From: Jiella marina
Lineage (GTDB): Bacteria > Pseudomonadota > Alphaproteobacteria > Rhizobiales > Rhizobiaceae
Direction of reading: 5' to 3'
Assembly: GCF_024359545.1 (NCBI RefSeq)
Contig: NZ_JAKQZG010000004.1
Span: forward strand, 1 to 64,000
Length of the DNA: 64,000 nucleotides
Shown: piece after piece, positions 52,510 through 62,483 of the stretch
Layout: each line of letters starts with the position of its first letter
How positions within the stretch are numbered: position 1 is the first letter of the stretch
Made by a program: the position numbers and the translations under genes
Notes under the pieces: generated by a model
The model's database searches: none
What the model was told of the DNA's origin: nothing
What the model saw: only the letters and a program-made list of their open reading frames with translations

Positions 52510-52755
52510 CGGGCGGAGATGCCTGTGGAGTCGCGCGCCCGCATGTCCGGGGGACTTGGTCGGCCCGGGGTGCGCGGCGGCGCCTGCACGATTCGTTGAC
52601 GTAAAGGAAGTCCCTTGTCGGTTCACCCCCGGCAAGGTATTCCTCATCAAAGACTTGATTGGACGTCGCATGAGGCGATCATGCGCCGGAATACCGGCGA
52701 ACATCGTTGTCCGAGCGTCCAACAAGGTGGAAATCGCTGCCCGAGGCCTGAACCG

Positions 52756-55545
52756 ATGACGATTCCTTCGCGCCTTCGCCGTTTCGCCACGCTTTCGGTG
52801 GCCGGCGCCTTTCTGCTGGTGCCGCCGGCCGGGGCGCAGACCCGCCTGGCCCAGGCCACCGCCAATTGCGCGGAAGCGAAGGATCACTTCAAAATCGCCC
52901 GGGAGATCGGCACGCCGGCTGCCTTTCAGGCCCATATCGACGCCTTCGGGGCGTGCCCCTACGCGGAATTCGCGCGCATCCTGATGGGACAGGCTGCGGG
53001 CGCGGCGCCGGAGCCTCTCCCAGCTCCTGCCGAGCAGCCGCGCGAAACGGTCAGCCCGATCCCTGATCCTGTTCCCGATGCGGCCCAGGCTCCGGCTCCC
53101 GGACCGGCCGAAGACTTTCCCGATCCTTTCGCGGCCGATGGGGTCGAGACAGCCGATCCCGCGCTTCCGCCCGCTGCACCCGTGCCACCGCCAATTCCCG
53201 ATGCCGGACCCGTCGACCAAGCCGGTCAGGACGATTCACGGCCGGACGTGGCGGAGGATCCCTTCTCCAGCGACCCCGACGAAGCGGCCGAGACCACCGA
53301 CACGCAGCCACAACCCGTCCCGATTCCGGATCCGGATGCATCTTCTGCGGACGGACCCAGCGACATCGCTTCTCCCGAGGACCCGACCGCGCCGGCCAGC
53401 GGCGAGGCGAAGGTGCTCGCCGACACTTTCGTCGATCGGCTGAACGCGCTGCAGGACGGTGGAGGGCCAAGCGCACCTCGGGTGCGCTACGATTCCGCCA
53501 ATCTCAACCGCGGCGACCTGTTCATCACCAATCTGCGGCTGACGAAGGATGATGGTACGCCCGAATGGAGCGGCATCACCTTCCCGACGACGGTCGTCTT
53601 GAAGCCGGAGATCGAGGCGGACGGGACCTTCGTGGCCTCGTCGGTCTTCATGAGCGAGGGCAGCATCCGCGCGGTCACCAACAATGGACCCGACGACCGG
53701 GTGGCAACGATCGAGTCGGCCTCGATCCTCAGCCCCCGGCTGCCGGCGCCGGGGTCTGAAGCGGCCGGGCTGGTGCCCATCACCATGACGGGTTTCGACA
53801 TCGCTTCGATCGTCGGTTTCGACCCGGCGGGCGAGATCCTGAAGATCGATGCCATCCAGCTTTCCAGCGAAGGCGCACCCGGCGATCTCCCCACGAGCGG
53901 GGTCTTCACGGTCCGAAATCTGGTGTTCACGCCAGAGCAGATGGCGAGGCTCTCGGGCGACAGTGTCACCACCCTGGCGCCGTTCGGCGACGACTTCTTC
54001 GACTTCACCTTCACCGCCATGATGCAGCGCGATCCCGCCGCGAACACGATGCAGGTGCGGAAGGTGCTCGAGGTCTCTGACGAGGGGAGGCTGATCTTTT
54101 CGGTCGATCTGGCGAACGTCACCCCGAGCGACATTGAGACGATACTCGACGCGAAGAATCCGGCGGCGTTGCTCGGCCTTCAGGCGGGGCTCGAACGGGC
54201 CGAACTCTCTTTCACCAACGAGACGCTCGTCGACAAGCTTCTGACTTTCGTGGCGCAGACCCAGAATATCGACAAGCCACTCTTTGCCGCGGCGATCCCG
54301 ACTGCGGCGCGCGACGCGATCCGCGATGCCACCGGCAATCTCGATCTGGCGGAAAACGTCGCCGCGGCGCTGCGTACTTTCCTGGCTGCACCCCAATCAC
54401 TCGCCCTTTCGGTCAATCCGGAACAGCCGGTCCCCATCGTATCGTCGGCGTTTCAATGGCTGGGATCGCCGGACCCGGTTGCCCAGGCGTCGGTGCTTCG
54501 CCCGGCCGTCTCGGTGAATGGCGGCGCACCGGAATCGCTTCTTCTGGCGGCCCTGCCTTCGAATGATGGTGCACCGGCGGGCGGATCGGAACCCCCGCCG
54601 GTCGATCCGGTGCCTCTCCTGACTGCGCCCGAAGAGCCAGGGGCAAGCAATGTGCCTGAACCCTCGGCAGGCGGGGCTACCGCGTCGGTCGTCGCCCAGT
54701 GCGACCAACTGGCCGCCGATTCCGACGATCCGACCAAGCCGAGCAATGTGGCCGGGGTAAAGGCGCCCGAGGATATCGATTACGAAAGGGCGATCCCCGC
54801 CTGTGAAGCCGCGCACCGACTTGTGCCCGACGATGCGCGGATCACCTTCCAGTTGGGCCGCGCCTATCAGGCGGCGGGCCGGGACGACGAGGCCGCGCGG
54901 CTTTATCGCGAGGCGGCCGATGCCGGTCAGTCCGTCGCCCAGTACGAGCTTGCACTGGCCTATTATGACGGTCGCGGCGTCGAGGCCGATGTCGAAAAGG
55001 CGATCGAGCAGTTGCAGAAGTCGAGCGCGGCCGGAAACGGCTTTTCGAAATACTTTCTCGGCATCGAGAAGGTGAACGGCGCGAATCTTCCCCAAGACTA
55101 TCCCGGTGCCTACCAGCTGTTCCAGGAGGCCGCCGAATTCGGCGTGCCCGAAGCCTTGGTCGAACTCGGCAAGATGGAATACAGCGGCCAGGGCGTGCCG
55201 GAAGATTATGCCAAGGCCTACGACTTCTACCGTCAGGCAGCCGAACAGGATGTTCCGGGTGGACATTTCTACGTGGGCTTCATGGACGCGTTCGGGATCG
55301 GCGAGCCCGGGGCCACCCCGCTTGATGCCGCCCGCAACATGATGAAGGGGCTGGCTCTCGGCTATGCCGACGCGCAAGAGCTGCTCGTCGCCGGCGGCGG
55401 CCAGATCTTCGATCAGCCGATCCGCGCGGCCATTCAGGACTATCTGAGAAGCGAAGGCTTCTACACCGGCAACAGCGACGGCATCCTGGGACCTGGCACG
55501 CAGCAGGCGATCAATGCCTGGCGAAACGCCAATAGCGGTGGCTGA
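52756..55545 (+). CDS. Large exported protein with Sel1 repeats and C-terminal peptidoglycan-binding-like segment
   Basis: A 929-residue protein I do not recognise as a whole. A signal peptide ends near residue 28 (LVPPAGAQ). Residues about 30-80 form a small Cys-containing helical part. Residues about 85-215 are Pro/Asp/Ala-rich and disordered. Residues about 235-640 form a large beta-rich region. Four to five Sel1/TPR-like repeats occupy about 695-881 (GRAYQAAGRDDEAARLYREAADAG; ELALAYYDGRGVEADVEKAIEQ). The last 45 residues (FYTGNSDGILGPGTQQAINAW) resemble the core of a PG_binding_1 repeat. ATG 52756 is chosen; the frame opens at 52615. It is 246 bases downstream of the yjf-type locus and has its own upstream space. 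Confidence 0.82.
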   Translation: MTIPSRLRRFATLSVAGAFLLVPPAGAQTRLAQATANCAEAKDHFKIAREIGTPAAFQAHIDAFGACPYAEFARILMGQAAGAAPEPLPAPAEQPRETVSPIPDPVPDAAQAPAPGPAEDFPDPFAADGVETADPALPPAAPVPPPIPDAGPVDQAGQDDSRPDVAEDPFSSDPDEAAETTDTQPQPVPIPDPDASSADGPSDIASPEDPTAPASGEAKVLADTFVDRLNALQDGGGPSAPRVRYDSANLNRGDLFITNLRLTKDDGTPEWSGITFPTTVVLKPEIEADGTFVASSVFMSEGSIRAVTNNGPDDRVATIESASILSPRLPAPGSEAAGLVPITMTGFDIASIVGFDPAGEILKIDAIQLSSEGAPGDLPTSGVFTVRNLVFTPEQMARLSGDSVTTLAPFGDDFFDFTFTAMMQRDPAANTMQVRKVLEVSDEGRLIFSVDLANVTPSDIETILDAKNPAALLGLQAGLERAELSFTNETLVDKLLTFVAQTQNIDKPLFAAAIPTAARDAIRDATGNLDLAENVAAALRTFLAAPQSLALSVNPEQPVPIVSSAFQWLGSPDPVAQASVLRPAVSVNGGAPESLLLAALPSNDGAPAGGSEPPPVDPVPLLTAPEEPGASNVPEPSAGGATASVVAQCDQLAADSDDPTKPSNVAGVKAPEDIDYERAIPACEAAHRLVPDDARITFQLGRAYQAAGRDDEAARLYREAADAGQSVAQYELALAYYDGRGVEADVEKAIEQLQKSSAAGNGFSKYFLGIEKVNGANLPQDYPGAYQLFQEAAEFGVPEALVELGKMEYSGQGVPEDYAKAYDFYRQAAEQDVPGGHFYVGFMDAFGIGEPGATPLDAARNMMKGLALGYADAQELLVAGGGQIFDQPIRAAIQDYLRSEGFYTGNSDGILGPGTQQAINAWRNANSGG

Positions 55546-55806
55546 GCGCCTTGGCCGCCACCGATCGCGTCGTATGCCTTTCTCCAGAGCTGCGGTCGCA
55601 AAATGGGCGGCGGCGCGACGTCCGTCGCCTGAAGGTCCCGGCCACCGGACCCGGGACCGGAGCGATTCGATCCCGCCGTGAACCTTCGTCGTTTCATCTC
55701 GTTTCCGAAACCGGCGCAGCGCCGGGTGGTCGTTCCGCTCTACAACGAACGGCATCGGCGCCTAGCTTAGATTGCCAACAGAAATACTATCGGCAGGACG
55801 ATCGGC

Positions 55807-56787
55807 ATGGCAAAGGCGCGACTTCAGATCGACGCGGCGGATTTCGACCCGGAAGGCAGAGACCCCGAACTGGTCGCGCTGAACGATTCCATCCGGCAGG
55901 AGCACAAGCAAAGGCCTGACCCATGGTCTCTGCCGATCGACAAGGTTCGACAGGTGCGCCGGGAGGGAAACGGCATCTTCCCCTATGCGCCGCGCGACAA
56001 GGCGGCGGAAACAGCGGTGCACTACGGATCGGCGGGTCGCGAGATCCCGATCCGGATCCTCAGGCCCTCCGATGGTGCGACGCGGGGAACCTACCTGCAT
56101 TTTCACGGGGGCGGCTGGGTCTTCGGCCGCTGCGACGAGGGCGACCCCGCCCTGCGCAAGCTGGCGGATGCCACCGGCCTGACCGTCGTTTCGGTCGACT
56201 ATCGCCTGGCGCCGGAGCATCCCTTTCCCGCCGCTCCGGACGATTGCACGGATGTGGCGCTGGCCCTGGCGAACGGCAATCTTGACGTTCCGCGAGGGTT
56301 CCTGGCGATCGGAGGGGAGTCCGCTGGGGCGCATCTTGCAGTGCTGACGCTGATCCGCTTGCGGGACGAGTACAAGCTGCGCCCCTTCGGCGCGGCCAAT
56401 CTCGTTGCCGGCTGCTATGATCTCTCGCTGACCCCGAGCGTGCGCAGCGCGCCGGAAGAGCGGCTGGTCCTCAACGCCGAAGACATCAAGGAATTCATCC
56501 TGCGTTTCGTGCCGGACCACTATCATCTCAAGGATCCGCAGGTTTCGCCGCTCTATGCATCACTCCACGATCTGCCGCCGGCGCGCTTCAGCTGCGGGAG
56601 CTGTGATCTTCTCCTAGACGACACGTTGTTCATGGCCTCGCGTTGGGTCGCCAGCGGCAATTCCGCGGATCTCGCGATCACCAATGGTGGGGCGCACGTC
56701 TTCGAGGCCTTCCCCACCAAAGCGTCCACGCGATCGCTGGAAGGCATGTACGCCTTTCTTCGGAAAAAGATCGATTTTCCGGGATGA
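55807..56787 (+). CDS. Alpha/beta hydrolase of the hormone-sensitive lipase family
   Basis: The 326-residue protein has the HSL hallmark HGGGWVFG for the oxyanion hole at about residues 99-106 and the nucleophile elbow GGESAGAH around residues 175-182. The acid is in GSCDLLLDDT and the catalytic histidine in GGAHVFEAF near residue 299. VDYRLAPEHPFPAAPDDC is the typical intervening sequence. It should hydrolyse short acyl esters or act on acetylated metabolites; the true substrate is unknown. It is a single gene, closed by a terminator hairpin 14 bases past the stop. Confidence 0.92.
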   Translation: MAKARLQIDAADFDPEGRDPELVALNDSIRQEHKQRPDPWSLPIDKVRQVRREGNGIFPYAPRDKAAETAVHYGSAGREIPIRILRPSDGATRGTYLHFHGGGWVFGRCDEGDPALRKLADATGLTVVSVDYRLAPEHPFPAAPDDCTDVALALANGNLDVPRGFLAIGGESAGAHLAVLTLIRLRDEYKLRPFGAANLVAGCYDLSLTPSVRSAPEERLVLNAEDIKEFILRFVPDHYHLKDPQVSPLYASLHDLPPARFSCGSCDLLLDDTLFMASRWVASGNSADLAITNGGAHVFEAFPTKASTRSLEGMYAFLRKKIDFPG

Positions 56788-56800
56788 TCTGTCGAGGGAA

Positions 56801-56823
56801 GGGGCGGAGACGCCCCCTTTCAC
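56801..56823 (+). terminator. Terminator after the HSL-family hydrolase
   Basis: GGGGCG (56801-56806) pairs with CGCCCC (56811-56816) over the loop GAGA, followed by CTTTC. A short, compact intrinsic terminator 14 bases after the stop codon. Confidence 0.65.
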
Positions 56824-57081
56824 ACAATTCCTGCTCGGACACCTCAGGACGCCCTAACGTTATGAGTCCGCTCGACGAATCACGACCGTCAGTCGTGTTT
56901 ATGAAGCAATAGCCTTAATGCATCATTAACGAATTTTCGCCAGATTGCGTTCGAAATGTACGTCGCTGTCATCTTCATGCCGCAGTTCTGGTCAAGCTGA
57001 TTGTCGGGAAGTAAGACGTTCATCGGAACGGCGCCCCGGGGGACAACGCGGGCGTGGATCATATTCGAAGGGGGAAGCCGC

Positions 57082-58806
57082 ATGTTCGGACGAACTGGCG
57101 GCGCTGGGCGCTTGGCTCTGCGCTTCGTGACCATGGCCGTGACTGTCGTGCTGCTCGGTGCCGTTGCCACAACGGCAGATGCCGCGACGCGAACGCTCAA
57201 ATTCTACAATCTCCACACGCGCGAAAAAGCCTCGTTCGACTACAAGCGGAACGGGCGCTATGACGCGAGCGAGTTGAAGAAGATCAACTGGTTCATGCGC
57301 GACTGGCGCAAGGGCAAGTCGGTCGAGATGGACACCCGGCTTCTGGATCTGATCTGGGAGGCCTACCGCCAGTCCGGCTCGAACGACTACATTCACGTCA
57401 TCTGCGGCTATCGCTCTCCGGCGACCAACAAGATGCTGCGCTCGCGCTCCTCGGGCGTCGCCAAGAAGAGCCAGCATACGCTCGGCCGCGCCCTCGACTT
57501 CTATATCCCGGATGTGCCGCTGAAGAAGATGCGCGAGATCGGCCTGAAGATGCAGGTCGGCGGCGTCGGCTACTATCCGCGCTCGGGTTCGCCTTTCGTG
57601 CACTTTGACGTGGGCAACGCCCGCCACTGGCCGCGGATGAGCCGCAAGGAATTGGTCGCCGTCTTCCCGAAAGGCGGGACCGTTCACGTTCCCTCCGACG
57701 GCAAGCCGCTTCCGGGCTACCAGCAGGCGCTGGCCTCCTACAAGGCGCGGCGGAGCCGGTCCGAGATCCAGGTCGCGAACGCTTCTTCGTCGTCTTCCGG
57801 CGGCGGCAAGTCGCTGATCGCCATGCTGTTTGGCGGCGGTGAGGACGAGGCCGAGGACAATGCCGATACCGCGGCACCCGCCCGGGCCGCCCCGGCGCGC
57901 CGCGAGGCTCCGGTCCAAGTCGCGGCCGTCGTGCCGACCCCGCGGCCTTCGCGGGATCTTCCGGCCGGTGTAGCCGTGGCCGTCCCGGATCGTTTCGACA
58001 CTGGTCCGTCTGCGGTTTCGCAGAAGCCTGAGCCTGAGCAGACGGTGGTCGCATCGCTCGATCCGGCCCGCATTCCCGTGCCGACCTTCGCACCGTCTCG
58101 CGGTGAACCGCAGGTCGCAAGCGACGAAGTGGGTGCGCTGGTGGCTGCTGCCGAGAAGAATGACGATCAGAGCGCCGTCGCCGGTCAGCTTGCTTATGCC
58201 GTTCCGACGCCGACAGATCGGCCGAACTTCGACAGCATTCTCAAGAAGAGCGAGCCGAAGGCCGAGAAGGCTGAGCAGGCTGTCGCAGCCCTCAGCGCGC
58301 TTGCCTCGCGCCAGGAGCGGAATGTTGCGGCCGTCCTGCCGCAGGATCGCCCCGAGCCGCGCGATGCGAAGAAGGTTGGCCAGGAACGCGCCGTTCCCGC
58401 GGGCATGATGGCGGCCTCCTTCGGTCGCAAGGCCGAGCCGAAGCGCTCGTCCGAGACGCTGGTCCGTGCTGCGGCCCTCGCGTCCGACAAACAGGGCGCC
58501 GGCTTCAGCGGCAAGGGTGGTCGTGTCCTGCAGGACGCGGTCGGCCGGGCCGCCAAACCCGCCCCGAAGACGATCGATCCGCAGGAAGTCATTGCCTCGC
58601 GCATCCAGCTTGCCTCGCTGGTGCAGGAGCAGGACAAGCGCGTCGAAAAGATCCGCTCGGTCGAGCCGTCCGCCGGACGCCTGGTCGGCAACCTGCCGCA
58701 GGTTCTGATCGCCAAGGGCTTCACCGTTGCCGAGTCTGATGCCGCGACCGATCGCTTCGCCGGTTCGGCTGTGACCTTCCTGCCGACGGTGAAGATCGCC
58801 CGCTAG
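57082..58806 (+). CDS. DUF882 / YcbK-like peptidase domain protein with long disordered tail
   Basis: The 574-residue protein has a signal peptide (LALRFVTMAVTVVLLGAVATTADAA), then an M15-type fold at about 37-185. The zinc ligands expected for MepK/YcbK murein endopeptidases are present: H132 and D139 in SQHTLGRALDFYIP, and H174 in VHFDVG. It may cut peptidoglycan cross-links. The following 390 residues are low-complexity, rich in Ala/Pro/Ser/Lys/Arg, with repeated VAAVxPxxRP-like stretches, and end in TFLPTVKIAR. ATG 57082 follows GGGGGA. The frame opens at a TTG at 57001, which would disrupt the signal peptide. A very strong terminator follows. Confidence 0.9.
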   Translation: MFGRTGGAGRLALRFVTMAVTVVLLGAVATTADAATRTLKFYNLHTREKASFDYKRNGRYDASELKKINWFMRDWRKGKSVEMDTRLLDLIWEAYRQSGSNDYIHVICGYRSPATNKMLRSRSSGVAKKSQHTLGRALDFYIPDVPLKKMREIGLKMQVGGVGYYPRSGSPFVHFDVGNARHWPRMSRKELVAVFPKGGTVHVPSDGKPLPGYQQALASYKARRSRSEIQVANASSSSSGGGKSLIAMLFGGGEDEAEDNADTAAPARAAPARREAPVQVAAVVPTPRPSRDLPAGVAVAVPDRFDTGPSAVSQKPEPEQTVVASLDPARIPVPTFAPSRGEPQVASDEVGALVAAAEKNDDQSAVAGQLAYAVPTPTDRPNFDSILKKSEPKAEKAEQAVAALSALASRQERNVAAVLPQDRPEPRDAKKVGQERAVPAGMMAASFGRKAEPKRSSETLVRAAALASDKQGAGFSGKGGRVLQDAVGRAAKPAPKTIDPQEVIASRIQLASLVQEQDKRVEKIRSVEPSAGRLVGNLPQVLIAKGFTVAESDAATDRFAGSAVTFLPTVKIAR

Positions 58807-58844
58807 GCCGGACGATCTGCCAGCATCAATAGCACAAAGCTTGG

Positions 58845-58881
58845 GACCCGGAAGGCGATCGCCTTCCGGGTCTTTGTTTTT
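58845..58881 (+). terminator. Rho-independent terminator after the DUF882 gene
   Basis: A perfect 28-base palindrome (58845-58872, GACCCGGAAGGCGA and its complement with no spacer bases) is followed by TTTGTTTTTCC. It lies 39 bases after the stop and is the longest perfect stem in the window. Confidence 0.88.
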
Positions 58882-59733
58882 CCTGAGGTCTCCCGAGCCG
58901 CTGTCTGGCCTGAAGCGGGCCGCGTCTTCTTCGACCGATGCCGGCGTCTTTACCGGGGGGATCCAACTCCTTCATGAGCACCGCCAACGCGGCCGATGCG
59001 CGCACGTCGCAAGATCGCCCGGGATCGACGCCAAGCCAAGGCAGAGGCCGCTCGAGGCTCTGTCACCCAAGTCATCGAACACCGAATGGCCCCCGATTGA
59101 CCTCGCCGCTCCGTCATGGGCGCGGGTCATTTCAAGGGACAAGGCCCGCAGCCTGCTAGCGCGGGCGACGCGGACGGGCTCCGCATTGCAGATGAGAAGC
59201 AAAACATGCGGCCCGGGGTGAGAAAACACCCGGCAAGGCGATGATGCTGAAGCAGTTGCAGCGATAAAGAATTACAATCAACACGATGCTTCGCGCTGGA
59301 TTTGTTTTGTGATCTCTCGCTGAAATGGTTGTCGCTGCGTGCCTTTGACCGATTCCACCATATCGGGGGTCATAAAAATTTCGCAAAGTCTCGCGGTAAT
59401 CGGTCGCGCCAGCATGCCATGCGGCGCTTGTTTAAACATTATGGTCAGACATTTACCGACTATTTCTCCGGCCAAGTCGGTTCTGCGCAAAGCCGGTTCT
59501 GATCGAAAGTTCGGCCAGCAACGACATGCTTGTTTCCACCGTTTTTTGATATTTTTTCTTGCATTCTGCGCTCAATGGCTTGACAGCAAGTAAATCAATA
59601 TAAATACAGAGCCAACGAGGATATTGGAGATATTACTCCATCGTAAGGTCCTCGGGCTCGCCACCATGATATGCGACGTTTTCCAGTGGAATGCGGGCTC
59701 TTGTGGCCAACTTTCGAATGAACGGGTGAAAAA
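58882..59733 (+). promoter_or_regulatory. Long gene-free, partly AT-rich region upstream of mucR, with promoter TTGACA at 59580
   Basis: No credible gene is present in 850 bases. GC is high up to about 59210 and drops sharply between 59230 and 59730. TTGACA at 59580-59585 with AATACA at 59603-59608 (17-base spacer) is a good promoter candidate, giving a leader of about 120 nucleotides to the TTG start. CGGTTCTG is repeated at 59478-59485 and 59494-59501. MucR proteins bind AT-rich DNA with T-A steps and commonly repress their own genes, so this region is a likely autoregulatory site. A small RNA is possible but I see no terminator for one. Confidence 0.5.
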
Positions 59734-60162
59734 TTGGACCAGATCGAAGCTATCGATAACAACGAAATGCTCATGGAATTGACCGCAGAAGTGGTCGCGG
59801 CTTACGTGAGCAATAATTCTTTGCCCGTGTCAGAGCTTCCGGCCCTGATTTCCGACGTCTACGGCGCGCTTGGCCGCACGACGACGGCTCCGGCGGCGCC
59901 GCAGGCCGAAAAGCCGAAGCCGGCTGTTCCCGTCAAGAAGTCGGTGACCGATGATTACATCATCTGTCTGGAGGACGGGAAGAAGTTCAAGTCGCTGAAG
60001 CGTCACCTGATGACCCACTACAATCTCACGCCGGAAGAGTATCGTGAGAAGTGGGATCTTTCGCCGGAGTACCCGATGGTGGCGCCGAACTACGCCGCTG
60101 CGCGTTCGCGTCTCGCCAAGCAGATGGGCCTCGGCCACAAGCGCCGCCGCGGCGGACGCTGA
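59734..60162 (+). CDS. mucR: MucR/Ros family zinc-finger transcription regulator
   Basis: The 142-residue H-NS-like regulator has an N-terminal oligomerisation region ([28 protein letters not shown]) and a C-terminal DNA-binding zinc finger. The finger reads [32 protein letters not shown] (cysteine at about residue 74, histidines near 88 and 92); the second zinc ligand is Asp rather than Cys, as in other MucR proteins. The protein ends in a basic tail HKRRRGGR. It governs exopolysaccharide, motility and cell-cycle genes in relatives. The start is TTG 59734, giving [12 protein letters not shown]; an in-frame ATG lies 12 codons later. Confidence 0.94.
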   Translation: MDQIEAIDNNEMLMELTAEVVAAYVSNNSLPVSELPALISDVYGALGRTTTAPAAPQAEKPKPAVPVKKSVTDDYIICLEDGKKFKSLKRHLMTHYNLTPEEYREKWDLSPEYPMVAPNYAAARSRLAKQMGLGHKRRRGGR

Positions 60163-60227
60163 GCCGAAGCCCAACCAGCTCCCAACCGCCCTCTCGGGTG
60201 GTCGTGAATGCGGGTTTGATGAGAGAT

Positions 60228-60251
60228 GGGACTGGTCGCAAGGCCGGTCCC
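60228..60251 (+). terminator. Hairpin after mucR
   Basis: GGGACTGG (60228-60235) pairs with CCGGTCCC (60244-60251), with one G-U pair and an 8-base loop, then ATTTGCGTTTG. A moderate terminator 66 bases after the mucR stop. Confidence 0.55.
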
Positions 60252-60282
60252 ATTTGCGTTTGAGGCTCATACAGTGCTTGCG

Positions 60283-60313
60283 CGGGAAAAGGGCGCAGTT
60301 TGCGCCCTTCCCG
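60283..60313 (-). terminator. Terminator of the pgk-SGNH hydrolase operon
   Basis: On the minus strand GGGCGCA and TGCGCCC (plus 60291-60307) enclose a three-base loop and are followed by TTTTCCCG; a lower stem of CGGG/CCCG embraces it. It lies 18 bases beyond the SGNH gene stop and is convergent with the mucR hairpin. Confidence 0.7.
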
Positions 60314-60330
60314 AGACGTCCAATTGCGCC

Positions 60331-61152
60331 TTACGGGTGGCTCGACCCGTGTCGGCGGTCACCGAGAACGTAGTTCACCAGGTGATTGGCATAATACGCA
60401 TAGCCCTCCACCGAAGCGTGGAAGCCGTCGCGGGAAAAGCCGGCCGGTTCGACGCGGGGCAGGGTGGTCGCAACGATGGCGCCGCGTTCGGCGCACAGGC
60501 GCGCCCCCATCTTGCGTACGATCCGGGCCCTGAGTTCCAGAACATGCCCGAGGCCGCGCGGCAGCGCCGGTACGCGCTTCAGATCCACCGGCGGCGACCA
60601 CACGATACGCGCTTCCGGCCATTTGGCCTTGAGGGCATAGAGCAACCCGCCGAAGCCCTTCTTGAAGCGCCGGGCGCTGTGGAAGTTCTTGGCGTCGTTC
60701 GAGCCGATCATCAGAACGATGTGCGTGAAAGCGTCGCGGGCCAGGTTCGGCACGACGAAGTCGCGGACCTCCGCCGAGACGGCGGAATTGGCTCCGGCCG
60801 CCCGCCAGAAGACCGACAGGCCGGTCATGGCATAGATGCGCTCCGCGAGCCGCGGTCCGAGGGAGTCCTCGATCGACTCGACGCCGACACCGGCCGCCGA
60901 AGAATCGCCGATGATCAGGAGCTTGACGGCGGCCTCGCGGATCGTCGGCGCGCCAAAGGAGCCCCAGGGCTCGCCTGCAGGAGGGCGCATGCGTTCGACA
61001 CGCCGTCGTGTGGCGATGCCCTGCCAGACATAGACCGGGAACAGCAGCCAGGAGATCAGGCCGGTCTTGAAGGAGGCCGCAAGGCCTCCCGGGTCGATCT
61101 CGCCCCAGCCGGCAGGCGGGTGGCCGGAAAACCGCGTTTCGGGAGCGATCAT
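60331..61152 (-). CDS. SGNH/GDSL hydrolase family protein
   Basis: The 273-residue protein carries all four SGNH blocks: the nucleophile in GDSSAAG (82-88), AGANSAV around 119, GSND at 150-153, and the catalytic DGFH near residue 246 ([12 protein letters not shown]). A hydrophobic stretch at about 33-46 ([13 protein letters not shown]) could be a membrane anchor, placing the esterase at the inner membrane. Substrate unknown; such enzymes deacylate lipids or glycans. ATG 61152 overlaps the pgk stop by four bases, so it is translationally coupled to pgk, though the open frame extends further upstream. Confidence 0.9.
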   Translation of the reverse strand: MIAPETRFSGHPPAGWGEIDPGGLAASFKTGLISWLLFPVYVWQGIATRRRVERMRPPAGEPWGSFGAPTIREAAVKLLIIGDSSAAGVGVESIEDSLGPRLAERIYAMTGLSVFWRAAGANSAVSAEVRDFVVPNLARDAFTHIVLMIGSNDAKNFHSARRFKKGFGGLLYALKAKWPEARIVWSPPVDLKRVPALPRGLGHVLELRARIVRKMGARLCAERGAIVATTLPRVEPAGFSRDGFHASVEGYAYYANHLVNYVLGDRRHGSSHP

Positions 61153-62342
61153 GCCTTGAGCACCTCGACACCGGGCAGGGCCTTGCCTTCCATCCATTCG
61201 AGAAAGGCGCCGCCTGCCGTCGAAACATAAGTGAAGTCGCCAGCGACGCCGGCCTGGTTCAATGCTGCCACGGTGTCCCCACCCCCGGCAACGGAAATCA
61301 GCTTGCCGGCCTTGGTGCGCATCGCCGCATGGCGAGCGGCGGCCATGGTCGCTGCATCGAAGGGTTCGATCTCGAAGGCGCCGAGCGGGCCGTTCCACAC
61401 CAGCGTCTCCGCCTTGTCGAGCCAGGCGATGACGGTTTCGACGCTTTTCGGGCCGGCATCGAGGATCATCGCATCCTCGGGCACGGAATTGACGTCCACC
61501 GTCTCACTGGCCGCCCCGGCCTTGAATTCTCGCGCGATCACCGCATCGGTCGGCAGGACGATCTCGCAGCCGGTCTTTCCGGCGGCCTTGAGGATGGAGC
61601 GTGCCGTCTCGGCGAGATCATGCTCGCAGAGAGACTTGCCCACCGCGACGCCCTGGGCAGCCAGAAAGGTGTTGGCCATGCCGCCGCCAATGACGAGCGC
61701 GTCGACCCGCGAGACGAGATTCTGCAGAAGGTCGATCTTGGTCGAGACCTTCGCGCCGCCGACGATCGCGACGACCGGCCGCTTCGGAGCGCCGAGCCCT
61801 TTTTCGAGCGCTTCGAGCTCGGCCTGCATGGTCCGGCCGGCATAGGAGGGAAGGTGGCGCGCCAGGCCCTCGGTCGAGGCGTGGGCGCGGTGCGCGGCCG
61901 AGAAGGCGTCATTGACGAAGACATCGCCGAGCGAGGCGAGGGCCGTGACGAAGTCCTCCTCGTTCTTCTCCTCGCCGGCGTGGAAGCGGGTATTCTCCAG
62001 AAGCACGACATTGCCGTCCTTCAAACCTTCCACGATCCCGGCGGCAACCGGCCCGACGCAATCATCGGCAAAGCCCACCGGCTGGCCGAGCATCTCGCTC
62101 AGGACTCCAGCGACGGGTTCGAGCGACATTTCCGGATTGGGCTTGCCCTTGGGACGGCCAAAATGGGCGAGCAGGATCACGCGGCCGCCCTTTTCGGCGA
62201 TTTCGCGGATGGTGGGCAGAATCCGTTCGATCCGGGTGCGATCCGTGACGACCCCGTCGCGCATCGGAACGTTGAGATCGACGCGCACCAGAACGCGCTT
62301 GCCCGTCACGTCGGCATCATCAAGGGTCTTGAACTCGGTCAC
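61149..62342 (-). CDS. pgk: Phosphoglycerate kinase
   Basis: The 397-residue glycolytic enzyme transfers phosphate between 1,3-bisphosphoglycerate and ADP. It begins with the substrate-binding [12 protein letters not shown] near residue 15. [18 protein letters not shown] is the second conserved stretch. The C-terminal nucleotide site contains [15 protein letters not shown] and [11 protein letters not shown]. Length is normal. It forms a two-gene unit with the SGNH hydrolase; no gap gene is in view within the 140 bases upstream. Confidence 0.97.
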   Translation of the reverse strand: MTEFKTLDDADVTGKRVLVRVDLNVPMRDGVVTDRTRIERILPTIREIAEKGGRVILLAHFGRPKGKPNPEMSLEPVAGVLSEMLGQPVGFADDCVGPVAAGIVEGLKDGNVVLLENTRFHAGEEKNEEDFVTALASLGDVFVNDAFSAAHRAHASTEGLARHLPSYAGRTMQAELEALEKGLGAPKRPVVAIVGGAKVSTKIDLLQNLVSRVDALVIGGGMANTFLAAQGVAVGKSLCEHDLAETARSILKAAGKTGCEIVLPTDAVIAREFKAGAASETVDVNSVPEDAMILDAGPKSVETVIAWLDKAETLVWNGPLGAFEIEPFDAATMAAARHAAMRTKAGKLISVAGGGDTVAALNQAGVAGDFTYVSTAGGAFLEWMEGKALPGVEVLKA

Positions 62343-62483
62343 GACATGGCTCCTTCAACACGACCGGGAGACGGAAACTTCCGGAGACGAACGGCACACG
62401 CTTCGTCGGCGACGGCGCGCCCCTCCCTCTTGTCATCAGCGATCTCGTAGCGGTGTCATGGCCATGCGTCCAGTCAACCGTTC

